Below are positions 61,393-64,000 of a stretch of DNA of 64,000 bases, piece after piece (position 1 is the first letter of the stretch; each line of letters opens with the position of its first letter). A model generated the notes under the pieces. The model worked only from the letters and a program-made list of their open reading frames with translations. It had not been told where the DNA came from and did not search any database. Origin of the DNA: Gordius sp. MW1 (taxonomy: Eukaryota > Nematomorpha > Gordioida > Gordea > Gordiidae); assembly GCA_964036665.1 (NCBI GenBank), contig OZ038529.1:19416060-19480059 (forward strand), read 5' to 3'. The translations under genes and the position numbers were made by a program.

Positions 61393-64000
61393 ATTAATTG
61401 CTATGCAATTTATGGGCTCGCTTTTGTTGTCCGTTCGTCCATTGTCCAAACTTATAATTTTTGCATAATTGCCATGGAGATTTTTTAATGACTGTGGACT
61501 TATGCATCTGTAAAGACTTTTATTTGGCAGCTTATGACTGCCGGTTGGCTTTAATCTTTTGACCTCGCCCGAGCCCATTATTGTTGTTGTGCCCATCTGA
61601 TTAGCCTTATACCTAAATTTCTTAGGACAACTTGTCTAGGTTATTGCTATATATCGGATAATTGCGAAACTGGCTAAATGATGATTCTTAGCAAATCATG
61701 ATGATCGTTGCTTACTTCTACTTTATCTGACCTCGGCCAGAGGCCAAAATTCTGGTTTATAGATATTTATATTTGCTGTTTTGTGAATTTCTTTTGACAA
61801 TTTGTCTAGGTTGTTGCTTTATAACGGACGCTTGGGAAATTGGCTAAAAAATCCCTGCAAATTAATGATGACCATTGCTCTAACTAAATTTGACCCCGGC
61901 TAAATGCCAAAATTATTAATTTGGTTAATTGCTATTTTTATTGTATATTTGCTGCTTTGCAAATTTTTTTTTCTTTTTGTTATTAACCTAAATTTTGCAT
62001 TGATGATATATTGTTCTTTTTAATAAGATCAAACATAAATGCAAAATATGACCAATGGCCAAGTGTGACTGGAATTTTTTTTCGTTTTTTTAATATTTGG
62101 CCCTCTTGACCGTCTGCTGAATAATGACCACTGGCCAAATGTATATCGAATTTTTTTATATGTTATAATTTATAGGCTATTTGGCCGTCTGTTGGCTAGT
62201 TACCAATGGAAAAAATGACCACTGGCCAAAGTTTGATTGGAATTTTACTTCGTTTTTTTAATATTTGACCCAGGGGTTTGAACCCGCCCAAAATAAAATC
62301 GGGTTCGTGTTCGGGTTTGGCATAAATTTTGAAATCTGGTTCGTGTTTGGGTTCAAGGAATTGGGTTCGGGTACAGGTTCGGGTTTAAGAAATTATATTA
62401 TATCAATTATATATATACTACTTACAAATAATTCTTGAGAAAATTAGTATCGATTAATAAATGAAAAATGCCGGAAACATAAAAATATAGAAATTACAAT
62501 CGTATGGTTTTCGTTACATTGTCATGATAGAGAAAACTGAAATATTCAATTCACAACATATTTTTGAATTAAAAACCCGAACCCGAACCCTTATTTGTAT
62601 TCATCGGGTTCCGGTTTTAAGGGTATTTTTAAAAATGGCTTAGGGTTTGGGTTCGGGTTCTGTAAAAGATCGGGTTTTACCGGGTTCGGGACAAACCCCT
62701 GGTTTGAACCCATCCAAAATAGAATCGTGTTCGGGTTTGGCATAAATTTTGAAATCGGGTTCGTGTTCGCGTTTAAGGAATTGGGTTCGGGTTCAAGAAA
62801 TTATATTATACTAATGATACATTTTTACCTTTAAAAAATTATTGAATAGTTAACTTAATTTTTAAATAGCAGTTAATTTAATTCACATGCCAATTATTTC
62901 ATCTCATCGTGCATATGTATTTATTGAATTTTTAATGTTCTAATTTATTTTTGGATTTTAAAGCAATAAAAATATAATTATAAAAGCCATACCATATTAT
63001 AAATTACACAAAAATATTTTTAATACAGTTGACACATAAATTATGTATATAATTTTGATATATTATTTAATCTTACAATTTAAAACATCTTCTAATATTT
63101 GATCAGTCATTTGTGATCGATAAGTTGATAGAATAAATTTTAATGAGAAATGAATGAAAAATGCCGGAAACATAAAAATATTGAAATTACAATCGTATGG
63201 TTTTCGTTACATTGTTATGATAGAAAAAACTGAGATATTCATTTCACAATATATTTTTGAATTAAAAACCCGAACCCTTTTTTGTATTCATCGGGTTCAA
63301 GTTTTAAGGGTATTTTTAAAAATGGGTTGGTTCTGTAAAACATCAGGTTTTACCCGGTTCGGGTTCGGGACAAACCCCTGATTTGACCCTTATGTATTTA
63401 GACGCTTTTTGACCGTCTGCTGACCATTAAAAAAATGACCACTGGCCAAAGTGTATATCGAATTTTTTTTTCTATATTATAATTATAGGCTATTTGGCCG
63501 TCTGCTGGCTACTGACCAATTGAAAAAATGACCACTGGCCAAAGGGGGATTGAAATTTTTTTTTTCTTTTTTTAATATTTGGCCCTTATGTATTTAGACG
63601 CTTTTTGATCTTCTGCTGACCATTAGAAAAAATCACCACTGGCCAAAGTATATATTTATTCTTTTTCTTCTTTATTATAATTATAGGCTATTTGGCTGTC
63701 TGCTGGCTACTGGCCAACGGGAAAAATGACCACTGGTCAAAGTTTTTTTTTCGTTTTTTGGCCTTATGTATTTAGACGTTTTTTGACCTGCTGACCGCTC
63801 TTATATAATTTCTTTCCAACTTCTCACCGCACCCCAAACCCCTTACAAGGTTCTTTATATATAGCTTTACAAATTGGTTTTCCCCGTCCTTTTTTGCTAA
63901 TAAAACCCCTACCCACTAACCTAACCCTAAATTAGTGCAAAGTTTTCACCTTCATTTTACCGTCGTATCTAATATTTGCACCCTAATCCATTCTTTTATT
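61393..64000 (+). mobile_element. Helentron-like element, interrupted, running off the window
   Basis: It begins TTAATTGCTATGCAATTTAT and continues with a short GTCC-type tract, as in the copies at 10075 and 25851. From about 62050 it holds the core repeat with GACCAATG and GACCACTGGCCAAA, on both sides of the inserted hAT dimer (62271-63380). Near the end, CTAACCTAACCCTAAATT resembles TCTAACCCTAACCC after the core repeats of the 25851 copy. The right terminus lies beyond the window. Confidence 0.6.
62271..63380. mobile_element. Dimeric non-autonomous hAT element
   Basis: The outer ends CAGGGGTTTGAACCCG / CGGGACAAACCCCTG are flanked by a perfect 8-bp duplication ATTTGACC (62263-62270 and 63381-63388). 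Inside, a complete right end (ACAAACCCCTG, ending 62701) is followed at once by a second left end (GTTTGAACCCATCC) that lacks its first bases. Two units of 431 and 679 bp therefore lie head to tail, sharing one pair of outer duplications. Unit 1 lacks about 250 bp present in unit 2. Subterminal CGGGTT/AACCCG words are abundant. There is no transposase. Confidence 0.88.

Overview
The window is AT-rich nuclear DNA from an animal, most likely a protostome invertebrate. The reasons are spliced genes with GT-AG introns, orthologues of animal-specific families (KLHL10, BAG1, a LASP-type LIM protein, FLYWCH zinc fingers), and a dense load of hAT, mariner, Helitron, non-LTR and LTR-type repeats. I cannot name the phylum from the sequence alone. 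Exon models were built by hand from splice signals, reading-frame phase and protein-family similarity.

Layout. 1-3.6 kb: repeats and one unidentified minus-strand reading frame. 3.6-9.0 kb: an eight-exon KLHL10 gene on the minus strand (BTB, BACK, six kelch repeats). 9-13.3 kb: Helentron-like and hAT repeats. 13.4-16.4 kb: three FLYWCH-type exons on the plus strand. 16.1-22.5 kb: the last FLYWCH exon plus half of an inverted-repeat hAT element and a G-run/C-run minisatellite is present three times in tandem, and the other half of the transposon closes the array. 22.8-23.3 kb: a decayed mariner. 24.0-25.8 kb: a fold-back hAT element, followed by a Helentron-like element to 27.8 kb. 30.7-31.1 kb: a small three-exon LIM gene. 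36.6-38.8 kb and 39.0-40.4 kb: two LTR-type elements without recognisable gag/pol. 44.1-54.5 kb: an eleven-exon plus-strand gene for a protein with an RIIa (R2D2) dimerisation/docking domain and three IQ motifs, like a long SPA17. It carries a dead non-LTR retrotransposon in intron 4. 55.2 kb: another retrotransposon fragment. 56.9-58.5 kb: a non-autonomous Helitron. 59.9-60.8 kb: a six-exon BAG1 orthologue. 61.4-64 kb: another Helentron-like copy, interrupted by a dimeric hAT element.

The host genes do not form an operon or pathway. KLHL10 (a CUL3 adaptor of spermatids in studied animals) and the SPA17-like protein both point to sperm, but they are 35 kb apart and this may be chance. The most unusual structure is the 16.1-22.5 kb array. 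Its transposon half has been amplified together with a host exon, with the junctions lying inside the minisatellite. I saw no tRNA, rRNA, other RNA gene or CRISPR array.
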